From an uncultured Bacteroidales bacterium (lineage in GTDB: Bacteria > Bacteroidota > Bacteroidia > Bacteroidales > Paludibacteraceae), in NCBI GenBank assembly GCA_944322025.1, contig CALUOH010000049.1:1-64000 (forward strand): a DNA stretch of 64,000 nt, given 5' to 3'. This document shows, piece after piece, positions 44,557-53,898 of the stretch (positions are counted from its first letter, which is position 1; each line of letters starts with the position of its first letter). A program made the position numbers and the translations under genes. Under the pieces are notes generated by a model, which was given only the letters and a program-made list of their open reading frames with translations, was not told the DNA's origin and ran no database searches.

Positions 44557-46359
44557 ATGAAACACAAGATACACCTCCTCTCCGAGGAGCAGTACCTCAA
44601 AATCCTCCACTGGCGCGAACGCCACATAAAGGAGCGCAACTTCATCCTCATACTCGCCTTCGTCACAGGCGTAGGCTGCGCCATAGCGGCCTACCTGCTG
44701 AAGAGCGCGATACACCTCGTGCAGAACTTCGTCACATCCATGATAGACATCGACGAAGTCAACTTCTGGTATCTCGCATTCCCCGCCATCGGCATAGCGC
44801 TCGCATCCATGTACGTGCGCTACATCGTAAAGGACGACATATCCCACGGCGTAACCAAGATACTCTACGCCATCTCCCAGCACAAGGCCATAATAAAGCT
44901 ACATAACTGTTGGAGCTCCATCGTCGCCTCCTCCATCACCATCGGCTTCGGAGGCTCCGTCGGTGCCGAGGCCCCCATCGTGCTCACAGGCTCGGCCATA
45001 GGCTCGAACCTCGGACAGGCATTCAAGCTCGACCAGAAGACACTCATGCTCCTCGTAGGCTGCGGAGCGGCCGGAGCCATAGGCGGCATCTTCAAAGCCC
45101 CCATCGCCGGCGTGACATTCGTCATGGAAGTGCTCCTCCTCGACCTGACCATGACATCAATCGTCCCACTGCTCATCGCATCCGTCACCGCCACCGCATT
45201 CTCATACCTCATGATGGGCGACGAAGTGATGTTCCACTTCGACTCCTACGCCCCCTTCTCCCTCGACCGCGTCCCCTACATCATCATACTTGGCATCGCA
45301 TCCGGACTCGTATCCCTATACTTCACCCGCGGCATGAACGCCCTCGAAAGCATGTTCCGCCGCATCAGGAAGCCCTACCAGAAGATACTCGTAGGCGGCA
45401 CGATGCTCGGCCTCCTCATATTCCTCTTCCCCCCCCTCTACGGCGAAGGATACGACACCATCTCCGCCCTCCTCTCCGGCGAGAGCGACTCGCTCTTCAA
45501 CCAGTCGCTACTCTACCAGTACCGCACGCAGACTTGGGCCATACTCACCTACCTCCCCCTCATAGTCTTCTTCAAGATATTCGCCTCCACGGCCACCAAC
45601 GGCGCGGGCGGCACGGGCGGTATCTTCGCCCCGAGCCTCTTTGTCGGCTGCATCACGGGCTTCGTCGTCGCCGAGGTGCTCAACCTCCTCGGCGTCTTCA
45701 TCCCCTACCAGAACTTCGCCTTCGCAGGCATGGCCGGGCTAATGTCAGCCGTCATGCACGCCCCCCTCACAGGCACATTCCTCATAGCCGAACTCACCGG
45801 CGGCTACGACCTCTTCATGACCCTCATGATAACCTCAGTCGTGGCCTACCTCACCATCATAGTCTTCGAGCCACACAGCCTCTACGCCATGCGCCTTGCC
45901 AAGAAGGGCGAGCTGCTCACCCACCACAAGGACCGCGCCGTCCTCACGCTCATGAAGATGGACAACGTCATAGAGACCGACCTCCAGACCGTCAACCCAA
46001 AAATGACACTCGGCGAGATGGTCAAGGTCATAGCCCGCAGCAACCGCAACATATTCCCCGTCGTAAGCCCCGACACAGGCCGCCTCCTCGGCATCCTCTC
46101 CCTCGACGAGGTACGCAACATCATGTTCCGCCCCGAACTCTACAACCGCTTCACCGTACAGCAGCTCATGGTCTCCCCCCCTGCAAAAATCCTCTCCGAC
46201 ATGCCAATGGAGAAAGTCATGGACATCTTCGAGAACACCGGCGCGTGGAACCTCCCCGTCGTCGACAACGCCCGCGACGAACGCTACGTAGGCTTCGTCT
46301 CCAAATCCAAGATATTCAACACATACCGCCACGTCCTCGTCCACTTCTCCGAAGAGTGA
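44557..46359 (+). CDS. CLC family chloride channel/antiporter with CBS domains
   Basis: 600 residues from the ATG at 44557; an upstream ATG at 44308 lies inside element A and is rejected. The membrane part (about 20-440) has the CLC helices, with GFGGSVGAEAPIVLTGSAIG near residue 130 holding the gating Glu, and GAGGTGGIFAPSLFVGCITG near residue 350. The usual GSGIP motif is replaced by a SHGV segment. Two CBS domains occupy the C-terminal 140 residues and may sense nucleotides. Retention of the gating Glu leaves channel versus proton antiporter open. Ends at a strong terminator. Confidence 0.92.
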   Translation: MKHKIHLLSEEQYLKILHWRERHIKERNFILILAFVTGVGCAIAAYLLKSAIHLVQNFVTSMIDIDEVNFWYLAFPAIGIALASMYVRYIVKDDISHGVTKILYAISQHKAIIKLHNCWSSIVASSITIGFGGSVGAEAPIVLTGSAIGSNLGQAFKLDQKTLMLLVGCGAAGAIGGIFKAPIAGVTFVMEVLLLDLTMTSIVPLLIASVTATAFSYLMMGDEVMFHFDSYAPFSLDRVPYIIILGIASGLVSLYFTRGMNALESMFRRIRKPYQKILVGGTMLGLLIFLFPPLYGEGYDTISALLSGESDSLFNQSLLYQYRTQTWAILTYLPLIVFFKIFASTATNGAGGTGGIFAPSLFVGCITGFVVAEVLNLLGVFIPYQNFAFAGMAGLMSAVMHAPLTGTFLIAELTGGYDLFMTLMITSVVAYLTIIVFEPHSLYAMRLAKKGELLTHHKDRAVLTLMKMDNVIETDLQTVNPKMTLGEMVKVIARSNRNIFPVVSPDTGRLLGILSLDEVRNIMFRPELYNRFTVQQLMVSPPAKILSDMPMEKVMDIFENTGAWNLPVVDNARDERYVGFVSKSKIFNTYRHVLVHFSEE

Positions 46360-46375
46360 CACAGGCAAACCAAAC

Positions 46376-46420
46376 AGAGCCGCCCGGCCATGGCTTCAAA
46401 TGCCATAGCCGGGCGGCTCT
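46376..46420. terminator. Terminator after the CLC gene
   Basis: AGAGCCGCCCGGC pairs with GCCGGGCGGCTCT, with inner ATGGC/GCCAT, loop about 7 nt. Lies in a tail-to-tail gap. Confidence 0.85.
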
Positions 46421-46497
46421 GCTCTCATAGCACATTCCCGTTTTCCCTATCCTTTATGCAACCACTATTTCATCACATTTTCCCTACTTCCCCAATG

Positions 46498-46567
46498 GTT
46501 ATTCGCCAAAATCCGCAGCCAACTTTCAGCAAGGCTCAAGCAACCCTCAGGCTACCCACTCGCACAG
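46498..46567. repeat. 11-bp brick array D
   Basis: Four bricks every 11 bp: GCCAAC 46518, GCAAGG 46529, GCAACC 46540, GCTACC 46551, with spacers TTTCA, CTCAA and CTCAG. Before it lies TTATTCGCCAAA, a string also present in arrays B1 and B2 but there on the other side of the bricks. The rest of the gap up to 46652 shows nothing else. Confidence 0.7.
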
Positions 46568-46652
46568 TCCATCCACTCCACACGTACCGATATACATTAT
46601 AGCCACATCACATGCTCCTCCCGGCCCCCGTAAAGCAACCCTCCGTCTCACA

Positions 46653-47768
46653 TCACTCCCTCTTCCGGTAACTCAACACCGCCCACGTCCCCAGCACAGC
46701 GTCTATCGCCACAAGAGCCCACAGCTGCGTCTGCAAGTCCGCCAGCATACCCCCTTTCAGGTACACCATCCTCATCATCTCGATATAATACCTCGGAGGG
46801 TTAATCACCGTCATATACTGCGCCCAGTCTGGCATCGACCGCAACGGCGTAAGCAATCCGCTCATCAGCATGAATATCAGCATGAAAAAGAACATCACGA
46901 ACATCGCCTGCTGCATAGTGTCCGAATAGTTCGACACTATCAGACCGAACCCCGACACCGCCAGTATGAACAGCACCGAGAACAGATATATTATCCCCAC
47001 ATTCCCCTGCGGCGCAAGCCCGTACACCAGCCACGCAAGCAGCATGCACACCGACAGCACCAGCAGCCCCATAACCCAGTACGGTATCAGCTTGGCAAAT
47101 ATGAACGTGAACTTTGACACAGGCGTGATGTTTATCTGCTCTATCGTCCCCTTCTCCTTCTCCCCCACTATGTTCAGAGCTGGCAGAAAACCGCCCAGCA
47201 GTAGTAGCACTATCACCATCAGCGCGGGTATCATGAACATCTTATAGTCAAGATAAGGGTTATACCTGTTCTGCGTCACAATCTCTATCTTGGGCGCAGC
47301 CGCCGCTCCTCCCTGCCCGACCGCGCCTCCGAGGGTCTCGCGGGAAAACTCATTGCACAATGCGCCTAAGTAGTTCGCTCCCAATGCCCCCTTCATATCG
47401 TTCACCGCGTTTATCGACACCTGCACGGGCGCACTCCCCTCCGTAGTTAGCCGCCTGTCGAAGTCAGCTGGTATCTCCACTATGGCATCCGTCTTCGCAT
47501 ACTCCAGTGCGGTTAGAGCCTCCTCATAGTCATGCTCCACGCCGTTGAGTATGAAGTACTCAGATGTCTCAATCTTCCTTATCAGCCTCTCCGCCGCCCC
47601 GCCGCTGTCGTGGTTCACCACTGTAACGCCTATGTTCTTTATATCCATGGTCATTATCCACGGTATTACCAGCATAATCAGCACCGGAAACGCCAGCACC
47701 AGCTTGGGCAGGAACGGGTTTCGGAAAAACTGCTTGAACTCTTTCTCCAGCAAATATCTCAGCGTCAT
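46653..47768 (-). CDS. ABC-2 type permease, second subunit
   Basis: 371 residues from the ATG at 47768, which overlaps the upstream permease stop (ATGA); the longer frame to 48107 is an artefact. One N-terminal membrane segment (FLPKLVLAFPVLIMLVIPWI), a periplasmic domain of about 140 residues, then five segments with the ABC-2 landmark NIVGEKEKGTIEQINITPVS near residue 215. Works with the permease at 47765-48916 as the membrane heterodimer of a tripartite exporter resembling YbhS/YbhR. Last gene of the operon; no clear hairpin after it. Confidence 0.92.
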   Translation of the reverse strand: MTLRYLLEKEFKQFFRNPFLPKLVLAFPVLIMLVIPWIMTMDIKNIGVTVVNHDSGGAAERLIRKIETSEYFILNGVEHDYEEALTALEYAKTDAIVEIPADFDRRLTTEGSAPVQVSINAVNDMKGALGANYLGALCNEFSRETLGGAVGQGGAAAAPKIEIVTQNRYNPYLDYKMFMIPALMVIVLLLLGGFLPALNIVGEKEKGTIEQINITPVSKFTFIFAKLIPYWVMGLLVLSVCMLLAWLVYGLAPQGNVGIIYLFSVLFILAVSGFGLIVSNYSDTMQQAMFVMFFFMLIFMLMSGLLTPLRSMPDWAQYMTVINPPRYYIEMMRMVYLKGGMLADLQTQLWALVAIDAVLGTWAVLSYRKRE

Positions 47769-48916
47769 TCCAGTCTGTATTTGAAGTTTTTCAGGCTCGC
47801 CGCTATCAGCACCACAGCCATCACAGTCAATATCAATGTCTCCTTTGCGACATACATCGCCGGCAGCCCCTCTATCATAAGCTTCTTGACCCCCGTAATG
47901 AACCATGACGGCGGCAGTATCTTCGACAGCCATTGGAAGAACAGCGGCATGCTCTCCACCGGAAATATCATACCCGAGAAGAACATCGACGGCACCATCA
48001 GCACCATCCCAGACCCCAGCATCGCCGCCATCTGCGACTCCACCTTCGTGGAAATCAACAGCCCCAGTGACAGGGCCACTATGATATACAGCAGTGCCAG
48101 CACGCACAGCGCGCCGAAGCTACCCGCCATCGGTACATCCAGCACCGTCACCGACAGCAGTACTATCATCAGGAAGTCAATAAACGACAGCACCAAATAT
48201 GGCACCATCTTCGATATGATTATCATGATTGGCCGCATCGGCGACACAAGCAGCAGCTCCATTGTCCCCTGCTCCTTCTCCCTCACTATCGACACCGAAG
48301 TCATCATCGCGCATATCAGTATGATAATAAGCCCCATCACCCCCGGCACAAAGCCGTATGAGCTCTTCATCTGCGGGTTATAAAGCATCCTTATGTCAGG
48401 CACTATCCCCGCCTTCATCTCCTGCTGCCCGTCCGTCAGGCTGTTGCTTATTATGTTCGTGGCGTACATGACCATCGTAGTCGCTGTATTCGTATTCGTC
48501 GCGTCGGCTATAAGCTGTATCTCCGTCCCCTCCACCGTGTAAACTTCGTCAAAGCCTCCGCCGAATGCCAGAATCATGTCCGCCGACCCGTCCCTGAATG
48601 CCATGTCCACATCCTTGTCCGACGTGAGCATTCCCGTCACGGTAAAATACTCGCTCGCGTCCATGCGCTCCACTATCCTCCTCACCTGCTCGTCATAGTG
48701 CGGCGCAAGCACTGCCACATTCACATTACGTATCTCCGACGACAGCGCAAAACCGAACAGTATAATCTGCACCACTGGCATCGCCAGTACTATCAGCATC
48801 GTCCTCTTGTCCCGCACCACGTGCCGGAACTCCTTCTTCACGAACGCGGCGAACACTCCCTTTCCGCCCGTTCGCCCCGCGCTTTCGCCTCCCTGCACCT
48901 TAACTCTTTGCCTCAT
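47765..48916 (-). CDS. ABC-2 type permease, first subunit
   Basis: 383 residues with the same layout as its neighbour: N-terminal segment (KRTMLIVLAMPVVQIILFGF), a large periplasmic domain with YTVEGTEIQLIADATNTNTA, and five C-terminal membrane segments including SIVREKEQGTMELLLVSPMR. The start could be internal since the first 20 residues are not conserved. It begins 4 bp after the stop of the ATPase gene and overlaps the next permease by 4 bp, so stoichiometric coupling is likely. Confidence 0.92.
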   Translation of the reverse strand: MRQRVKVQGGESAGRTGGKGVFAAFVKKEFRHVVRDKRTMLIVLAMPVVQIILFGFALSSEIRNVNVAVLAPHYDEQVRRIVERMDASEYFTVTGMLTSDKDVDMAFRDGSADMILAFGGGFDEVYTVEGTEIQLIADATNTNTATTMVMYATNIISNSLTDGQQEMKAGIVPDIRMLYNPQMKSSYGFVPGVMGLIIILICAMMTSVSIVREKEQGTMELLLVSPMRPIMIIISKMVPYLVLSFIDFLMIVLLSVTVLDVPMAGSFGALCVLALLYIIVALSLGLLISTKVESQMAAMLGSGMVLMVPSMFFSGMIFPVESMPLFFQWLSKILPPSWFITGVKKLMIEGLPAMYVAKETLILTVMAVVLIAASLKNFKYRLE

Positions 48917-48919
48917 ATC

Positions 48920-49663
48920 TCACTCTCCCCTCTTGGCCTCTCTGGCCAGTTTGTAAAACACCTCGTCCATGCTCCCCACGCCGAACTGCCTTTTCAGTCC
49001 GCCGGGGCTGTCCAGTGCGTCTATACGCCCGTCCACCATTATCGACACCCTGTCGCAATACTCCGCCTCATCCATATAGTGCGTCGTGACAAACACCGTT
49101 ATCCCCCTGTCCGCCGCCTCGTATATCATCTCCCAAAACTGCCGCCGCGCCCTCGGGTCTACTCCTCCCGTCGGCTCATCGAGAAACACCACTTTCGGCT
49201 CGTGGAATATCGCCACCGAAAAAGCCAGCTTCTGTTTCCACCCGAGTGGCAGACGCTTCACCGGCGTATTCTTCTCCCCGTAGATGCCCAGCCGCCTCAG
49301 CATATCGTCCGTTTTCTGTGCCATCTCCCTCTCCGCCACTCCGTATATCCCGCCGAATAGCCTTATGTTCTCCCACACTTGCAGGTCCTCATACAGCGAG
49401 AACTTCTGGCTCATGTATCCTATGTTCCTCTTCACCCTCTCCGGCTCGCGCACTATGTCGCACCCCGCCACCGTAGCTCTGCCCGCCGTCGGCTTGCTCA
49501 GTCCGCACAGCATGCGCATGGCGGTCGTCTTCCCCGCTCCGTTCGCGCCGAGAAAACCGAATATCTCGCCCTTCTTCACGTCGAACGTGATGTGGTCCAC
49601 TGCCGTGAATGTCCCGAACATCTTCGTCAGACCCTCTGCCTCTATGACATGCTCCTCTCTCAT
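48920..49663 (-). CDS. ABC transporter ATP-binding protein, second subunit
   Basis: 247 residues from the ATG at 49663, overlapping the previous ATPase by 4 bp (ATGA). All ABC motifs are present: Walker A GFLGANGAGKTTAMRMLCGL near residue 33, signature VKRLPLGWKQKLAFSVAIF near residue 135 (LPLGW rather than LSGG), Walker B VVFLDEPTGGVDP near residue 157 and the switch His in VFVTTHYMDEAEYC near residue 188. The weak signature sequence suggests this is the less active half of an asymmetric pair with the ATPase at 49660-50571. Confidence 0.93.
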   Translation of the reverse strand: MREEHVIEAEGLTKMFGTFTAVDHITFDVKKGEIFGFLGANGAGKTTAMRMLCGLSKPTAGRATVAGCDIVREPERVKRNIGYMSQKFSLYEDLQVWENIRLFGGIYGVAEREMAQKTDDMLRRLGIYGEKNTPVKRLPLGWKQKLAFSVAIFHEPKVVFLDEPTGGVDPRARRQFWEMIYEAADRGITVFVTTHYMDEAEYCDRVSIMVDGRIDALDSPGGLKRQFGVGSMDEVFYKLAREAKRGE

Positions 49664-50571
49664 CTCCTGCTCAGTTTCATGAAACAATCCTCCACCGTCG
49701 GCTCTATCCGCCTCACCTCCACATCCCCGTAGCCCTTTGCCGCAAGTGCCTCCGCCACTCGCCTCTCCGTCTCCGCACTCTCCTGCTTGGCCGTGATATG
49801 CACCTCGTTGCCGAATGCGTAGCACGCCTCCAGCTCCTCCATTCCCCGCAGGTCATTCAGCAGGCCCCCGCGCCTATCCGCCCGCACGGCATAGAGCGGT
49901 GCGCCGTATTGCGCCACTATCCCGCGCGGCGTGTCTATCCCTATGAAACGCCCCTCCATGATTAACGCTATCCTGTCGCACAGCGACGCCTCGTCCATAT
50001 ACGGCGTACTCACCACTATCGTTATCCCCTCCTCTTTGAGCCGCCCCAGCATCTGCCAGAACTCCTTGCGGCTCACCGGGTCTACGCCCGTCGTCGGCTC
50101 ATCGAGGAAAAGCACTCTCGGCCGGTGTATCATGGCGCACGACAGCGCGAGTTTCTGCTTCATGCCGCCCGACAGCTTCCCCGCTTTCCTCTTCTTGAAC
50201 GGCTCTATCTGCCTGTATATGTCCGCCACAAGGTCATAATTCTCCTCCACGGTCGTCCCGAACACCGAGGCGAAAAACTCCATGTTCTCCTCCACCGTCA
50301 AATCTTGGTAGAGCGAAAAACGCCCCGGCATATACCCCACGCACGCCCTTATGGCGTTATACTCCTTCACAACGTCATGCCCGGCCACCGTCGCGCTACC
50401 GCTGTCCGCCACCAGCAGCGTGGTCAGTATCCTGAACAGCGTGCTTTTTCCCGCGCCGTCCGGCCCTATGATGCCGAACAGCTCTCCCCGCTCCGCCTCG
50501 AAGCTAACCCCGCGCAGGGCCTCCACCTTGCCGTAGCTTTTGAATATCTCTCTTACTGAAACTTCCGTCAT
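49660..50571 (-). CDS. ABC transporter ATP-binding protein, first subunit
   Basis: 303 residues from the ATG at 50571, with AAGGAG about 9 bp upstream. Walker A GIIGPDGAGKSTLFRILTTL near residue 33, signature KLSGGMKQKLALSCAMIHRP near residue 137, Walker B VLFLDEPTTGVDP near residue 158, and STPYMDEASLCD near residue 190, where the usual switch His is replaced by Pro-Tyr. In the enterobacterial counterpart YbhF the two ATPase halves are fused; here they are separate overlapping genes. The degenerate switch here and the degenerate signature in the partner suggest one functional composite site. Confidence 0.93.
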   Translation of the reverse strand: MTEVSVREIFKSYGKVEALRGVSFEAERGELFGIIGPDGAGKSTLFRILTTLLVADSGSATVAGHDVVKEYNAIRACVGYMPGRFSLYQDLTVEENMEFFASVFGTTVEENYDLVADIYRQIEPFKKRKAGKLSGGMKQKLALSCAMIHRPRVLFLDEPTTGVDPVSRKEFWQMLGRLKEEGITIVVSTPYMDEASLCDRIALIMEGRFIGIDTPRGIVAQYGAPLYAVRADRRGGLLNDLRGMEELEACYAFGNEVHITAKQESAETERRVAEALAAKGYGDVEVRRIEPTVEDCFMKLSRR

Positions 50572-50815
50572 TCCCGAACTCCTTATTTCACAAATGCCGT
50601 TCCCCGTGCCAATGCCCTGACATGCACATTCCCGTTGCACATACATGCCAACCCTGTTCTCGTCGGCAGCACTCCGCCATACTCCCCGCCCGCAGGCACA
50701 CTACTTCCTCTCCACTCACGTTATTCACAATACACATCACATTTCAAACCCCAATTCTCACCGGTCGGTCTTGTCATAACATAAACCACTGGTCATCAGA
50801 CCATTTCTCCTACAT
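50572..50815. other. Gap inside the efflux operon
   Basis: No gene and no strong promoter or terminator seen between the first ATPase and array B1. The HlyD-ATPase gap (428 bp) contrasts with 4-bp overlaps and short gaps elsewhere in the operon. Confidence 0.5.
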
Positions 50816-50915
50816 GCAGCTACCTCGCCGCTATCCTCTCCCTACCCTCAACCAAGCAAGTCGGTATTCTTGTGCATTTATTCGCCATATTGTTTCAAAT
50901 CTTACACCCCATCGT
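50816..50915. repeat. 11-bp brick array B1
   Basis: Bricks GCTACC 50819, GCTATC 50830, CCTACC 50841 and CCAAGC 50852, each 11 bp apart, followed by a conserved tail (CGGTATTCTTGTGCATTTAT, then TTCGCCATATTGTTTCAAAT, then CTTACACCCCATCGT). The tail matches B2 at 54.17-54.23 kb almost base for base. Sits inside the efflux operon. Confidence 0.82.
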
Positions 50916-50999
50916 CCCCATGCCTGTTTTACACATCGCCCGCCATTCGGGGCAGCACACGTTCAGCTCTCCGCCGATACCGCGCAGGCTATGCTCCCC

Positions 51000-51911
51000 T
51001 CACAGCTTCACCTCTCCGTACATCCCTATCTTCACATAGCCGTCATTCTCTATCTCCACCTTCACCGCATACACTAAGTTGGCACGGTCATCCTTCGTCT
51101 GTATGCTCTTCGGTGTGAACTCGCTCTTCTCCGAAATCCACACTATCCGCCCCTCATACTTGCGCTCGCTGCCGCCTCCGAAGTCGGCCGTGACGCTCAC
51201 CCTCTGCCCTATCTTCACATCTTTCAGTTGCTCCAGTGTGAAATACGCCCGCAGGTACATCCTCTTCACGTCGGCCACCTTGAACAGTGGCTTTCCCGTC
51301 ACCGCAAGCTCTCCCGCCTGTGCATACTTCGACAGCACAACCCCGTCTATCGGCGATGTTATCTGGCATTTCGCCAACTGGTCGTCCACCTGTGCCACCT
51401 GTATGTCGAGAGCCGAACTCTGTGCGTCTATACCCGCAATATTGTTGCGCAACGACGATTCAGTTGCCGCCAGTTGGCTCTCCAACACCGCTATCGCCGA
51501 CGTTACGTCGTCCAGCTGTTTCTGTGTCGCCGCGTTGGCTTTCAGCAGGTTCTCCACTCTGGTCTTCTCCGATTTCTGTTTGGCTATCTGCTCTTTGAGC
51601 GATGCCACCTGCTTCTCCACGTCGGGCCTGCCGCTGCGCACTGATGCCGCGCTTTTCAGCAGCTGCATCTTCTTCAGGTACAGCTGCACAGAGTCTATCT
51701 CACCAAGCCTCTCCCCGGCCGAGACGCTCCTGCCCTCCTCCGCGTCAAATGACAGTATCCGGCCCGATGCCTCGGCCGAGACGGTGACCTCCGTCGCCTC
51801 GAATGTCCCCGTTGCATCAAAATCCTTGTCGTCTCTCCCGCACCCAGCAAGGGCTATCACCGTGGCGGCACACACCGCCCATCTGCATAATACACTGTAT
51901 TTCATGTCCAT
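51000..51911 (-). CDS. HlyD-family periplasmic adaptor lipoprotein
   Basis: 303 residues; a lipoprotein signal (SVLCRWAVCAATVIALAGC) gives Cys about 24 as the lipidated residue. The biotinyl-lipoyl half-motifs flank a long coiled coil (about 80-170, KSAASVRSGRPDVEKQVASL onwards), and ITSPIDGVVLSKYAQAGELA near 188 closes the lipoyl domain. It bridges the ABC permeases and TolC, as YbhG does. ATG 51905 is an alternative start. Follows tolC by 42 bp. Confidence 0.93.
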   Translation of the reverse strand: MDMKYSVLCRWAVCAATVIALAGCGRDDKDFDATGTFEATEVTVSAEASGRILSFDAEEGRSVSAGERLGEIDSVQLYLKKMQLLKSAASVRSGRPDVEKQVASLKEQIAKQKSEKTRVENLLKANAATQKQLDDVTSAIAVLESQLAATESSLRNNIAGIDAQSSALDIQVAQVDDQLAKCQITSPIDGVVLSKYAQAGELAVTGKPLFKVADVKRMYLRAYFTLEQLKDVKIGQRVSVTADFGGGSERKYEGRIVWISEKSEFTPKSIQTKDDRANLVYAVKVEIENDGYVKIGMYGEVKL

Positions 51912-51953
51912 ATAATATTTTGTCTTAGTCCGTTACTCCGATTGTATGCCCGC

Positions 51954-53240
51954 TCACTCCACGGTACTCTTCATCTCGTATATGTTTTTCAGCCACTCCA
52001 GCTCGTGCAGCGACTTCGCCATCCGCGCTTGGCTCTCGTTCATTATGTCTTTCAGCAGGTCATTGACCGAGATAGTGCCGTTCTCTAATTTCGCCTCCGA
52101 CACTCTCCTTATCGACTCTCGCAGGGCAATTATCTCATCATCATCCTTCATCACCTTCTGCATCTGCTCTATTGCCCCGGCTATCTGGCTCTGCTGTAAA
52201 GTGTTATTGTACATGAATATCTCCCTCTGCATATCCACCTGCTCTTTGGCGAGGTCTATCTTGCGGCGGTTACCTTTCAGCGTATAGAAGCCGCTGATGT
52301 TCCACGAGAACTGCACGCCGACAATGCCGTTTAACCCCCATTTGTACTCCATCATATCTGCGAACATGTCAAGTCCGGGATAACCGTACCACCCTTGCGC
52401 GAACAGTCCGAACTTCGGGGTGACTGCCGTGTTGAGAGCCCTCCGCTGTGCGTCGAATTGCGCCGTCTGTGCGTCAAACAAGTCAAGCTCAGGCCTCCGC
52501 ACCTCCGCACTGTAAAACGCCTCCCTGTCGTCCGGTCTCTCGAATGTAGCCCCTTCCCCCATCTCCGTTCCCGTCATCAGTGACAGCATCATCCTGTACG
52601 CTTTCAGCGAACTCTCTATCTGAGCCCTCCGCTGTGAGTTCGTCAGCAGTTCCGCTTTGAGCTGGTTCAGGTCGCTCTCCATCGCCGTCCCGTTCGCAAC
52701 GTATGCCGCCACGGTGTTGCGGTTATTATCCAACGTCTTTTGCACTATCGAGTTCTGTTCCAGTTGCTCCGTGAGCATCAGTATCCCGAAATATATCTGG
52801 TTCACCCGCTCCCGCAGGGCGTGCATCTCGGTCTCCGCTGTCTGCACGGCAACCTCTTTCTCCGCCCGCGCCATCTCTTTCTGCGATTTAGTATGTCCGC
52901 CGTCCCAGATAGTCTGGTTCAGCCCGAGGGTGAACTTGTACTGGTCTGGCCGTATCCCCACCATCTCATTGCCCGTCATCATCTTGAACATCTCTTGGAA
53001 TGCGTCCGGGAATGACACCACATCGCTCTGGTACGTCGCCTGCCCCGACAACGACAGCTGTGGCACGTATGCCATCGACGCGTTTTTCAGGTTGTACTCC
53101 TCCATCTGCTCCACTATGCCGTACTGCCTTATCAGAGGATAGTTCCTCCGCGCCATTGCTTGGCAGCTGTCCAGCGTGTACTGTGCTGCGGCACATGCGC
53201 ACACCGCCACTGCCGCCACCGTCATCACCACTCTTTTCAT
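51954..53240 (-). CDS. TolC-family outer-membrane efflux protein
   Basis: 428 residues: signal peptide MKRVVMTVAAVAVCACAAAQ, then paired helical-hairpin domains of the outer-membrane factor type (YTLDSCQAMARRNYPLIRQY near 22; LNQTIWDGGHTKSQKEMARA near 110; VQFSWNISGFYTLKGNRRKI in the second half). Forms the trimeric exit duct for the HlyD/ABC pump. Start overlaps the tetR stop by 4 bp, placing the pump under the regulator's transcript. Confidence 0.93.
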   Translation of the reverse strand: MKRVVMTVAAVAVCACAAAQYTLDSCQAMARRNYPLIRQYGIVEQMEEYNLKNASMAYVPQLSLSGQATYQSDVVSFPDAFQEMFKMMTGNEMVGIRPDQYKFTLGLNQTIWDGGHTKSQKEMARAEKEVAVQTAETEMHALRERVNQIYFGILMLTEQLEQNSIVQKTLDNNRNTVAAYVANGTAMESDLNQLKAELLTNSQRRAQIESSLKAYRMMLSLMTGTEMGEGATFERPDDREAFYSAEVRRPELDLFDAQTAQFDAQRRALNTAVTPKFGLFAQGWYGYPGLDMFADMMEYKWGLNGIVGVQFSWNISGFYTLKGNRRKIDLAKEQVDMQREIFMYNNTLQQSQIAGAIEQMQKVMKDDDEIIALRESIRRVSEAKLENGTISVNDLLKDIMNESQARMAKSLHELEWLKNIYEMKSTVE

Positions 53241-53863
53241 ATAGTCAACCTCCTTTTTATCATCTCTATATTCTCCCTCCTCCGCGCTTCGAGGAACTCC
53301 CGCTCAGAGATTTCCGCACCCATAATCTCCCTCACTGCCGGAACTGCCACAAAAGCAGCTATGTTCAGTGACACTATATCGAAAAACATATCCACCGCGC
53401 CTATCGGCCTCACCTCCCCGCGCTCCACTGCCTTTTCAAGCTCAATGGCAATCGACATGGGCAGGCTTCCTTCCAGCGAATCGGCTATCCTCTTCTTCAG
53501 CTCCCGCAGGCGCGCCGGCTTGGTCACTATCTCGTTAAGTATAAAGCGCGGCAGGTCGGGGTGCTGCATCAGAAAATCGAAATGCAGGTTTATCACCCTC
53601 TGTATCCTCTCTATGAACGGCATACTGCCGTCATCCCCGAAACTCATGCCCACTATCGCCATCACCTCCTCCATCTTCCTGTCTATGAACACCTCGAAGA
53701 TATTCTCTTTCGTCCTGTAATAGTAATGGAGCATAGCGTGCGTCACTCCCGCGCGTCGGGCTATGTCGGCTGTCTTCGCCCCGTCATAGCCCTTCTCGAT
53801 GAACTCCTGCTCTGCGGCCTCCAATATGGCCTGCTCCACATTGTCTTTTTTCTCGGCTGTCAT
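53237..53863 (-). CDS. TetR/AcrR-family transcriptional regulator
   Basis: 208 residues. N-terminal helix-turn-helix: AILEAAEQEFIEKGYDGAKT then ADIARRAGVTHAMLHYYYRT, near residues 12-52. The ligand-binding C-terminal domain is family-typical. First gene of the tetR-tolC-hlyD-ABC run, comparable to cecR(ybiH)-ybhGFSR. A perfect 7-bp inverted repeat lies over its predicted transcription start, so autorepression is likely. Ligand unknown. Confidence 0.93.
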   Translation of the reverse strand: MTAEKKDNVEQAILEAAEQEFIEKGYDGAKTADIARRAGVTHAMLHYYYRTKENIFEVFIDRKMEEVMAIVGMSFGDDGSMPFIERIQRVINLHFDFLMQHPDLPRFILNEIVTKPARLRELKKRIADSLEGSLPMSIAIELEKAVERGEVRPIGAVDMFFDIVSLNIAAFVAVPAVREIMGAEISEREFLEARRRENIEMIKRRLTI

Positions 53864-53898
53864 ACTTCTGTGCCTCTATTTCCTTACAACAATTTTGT

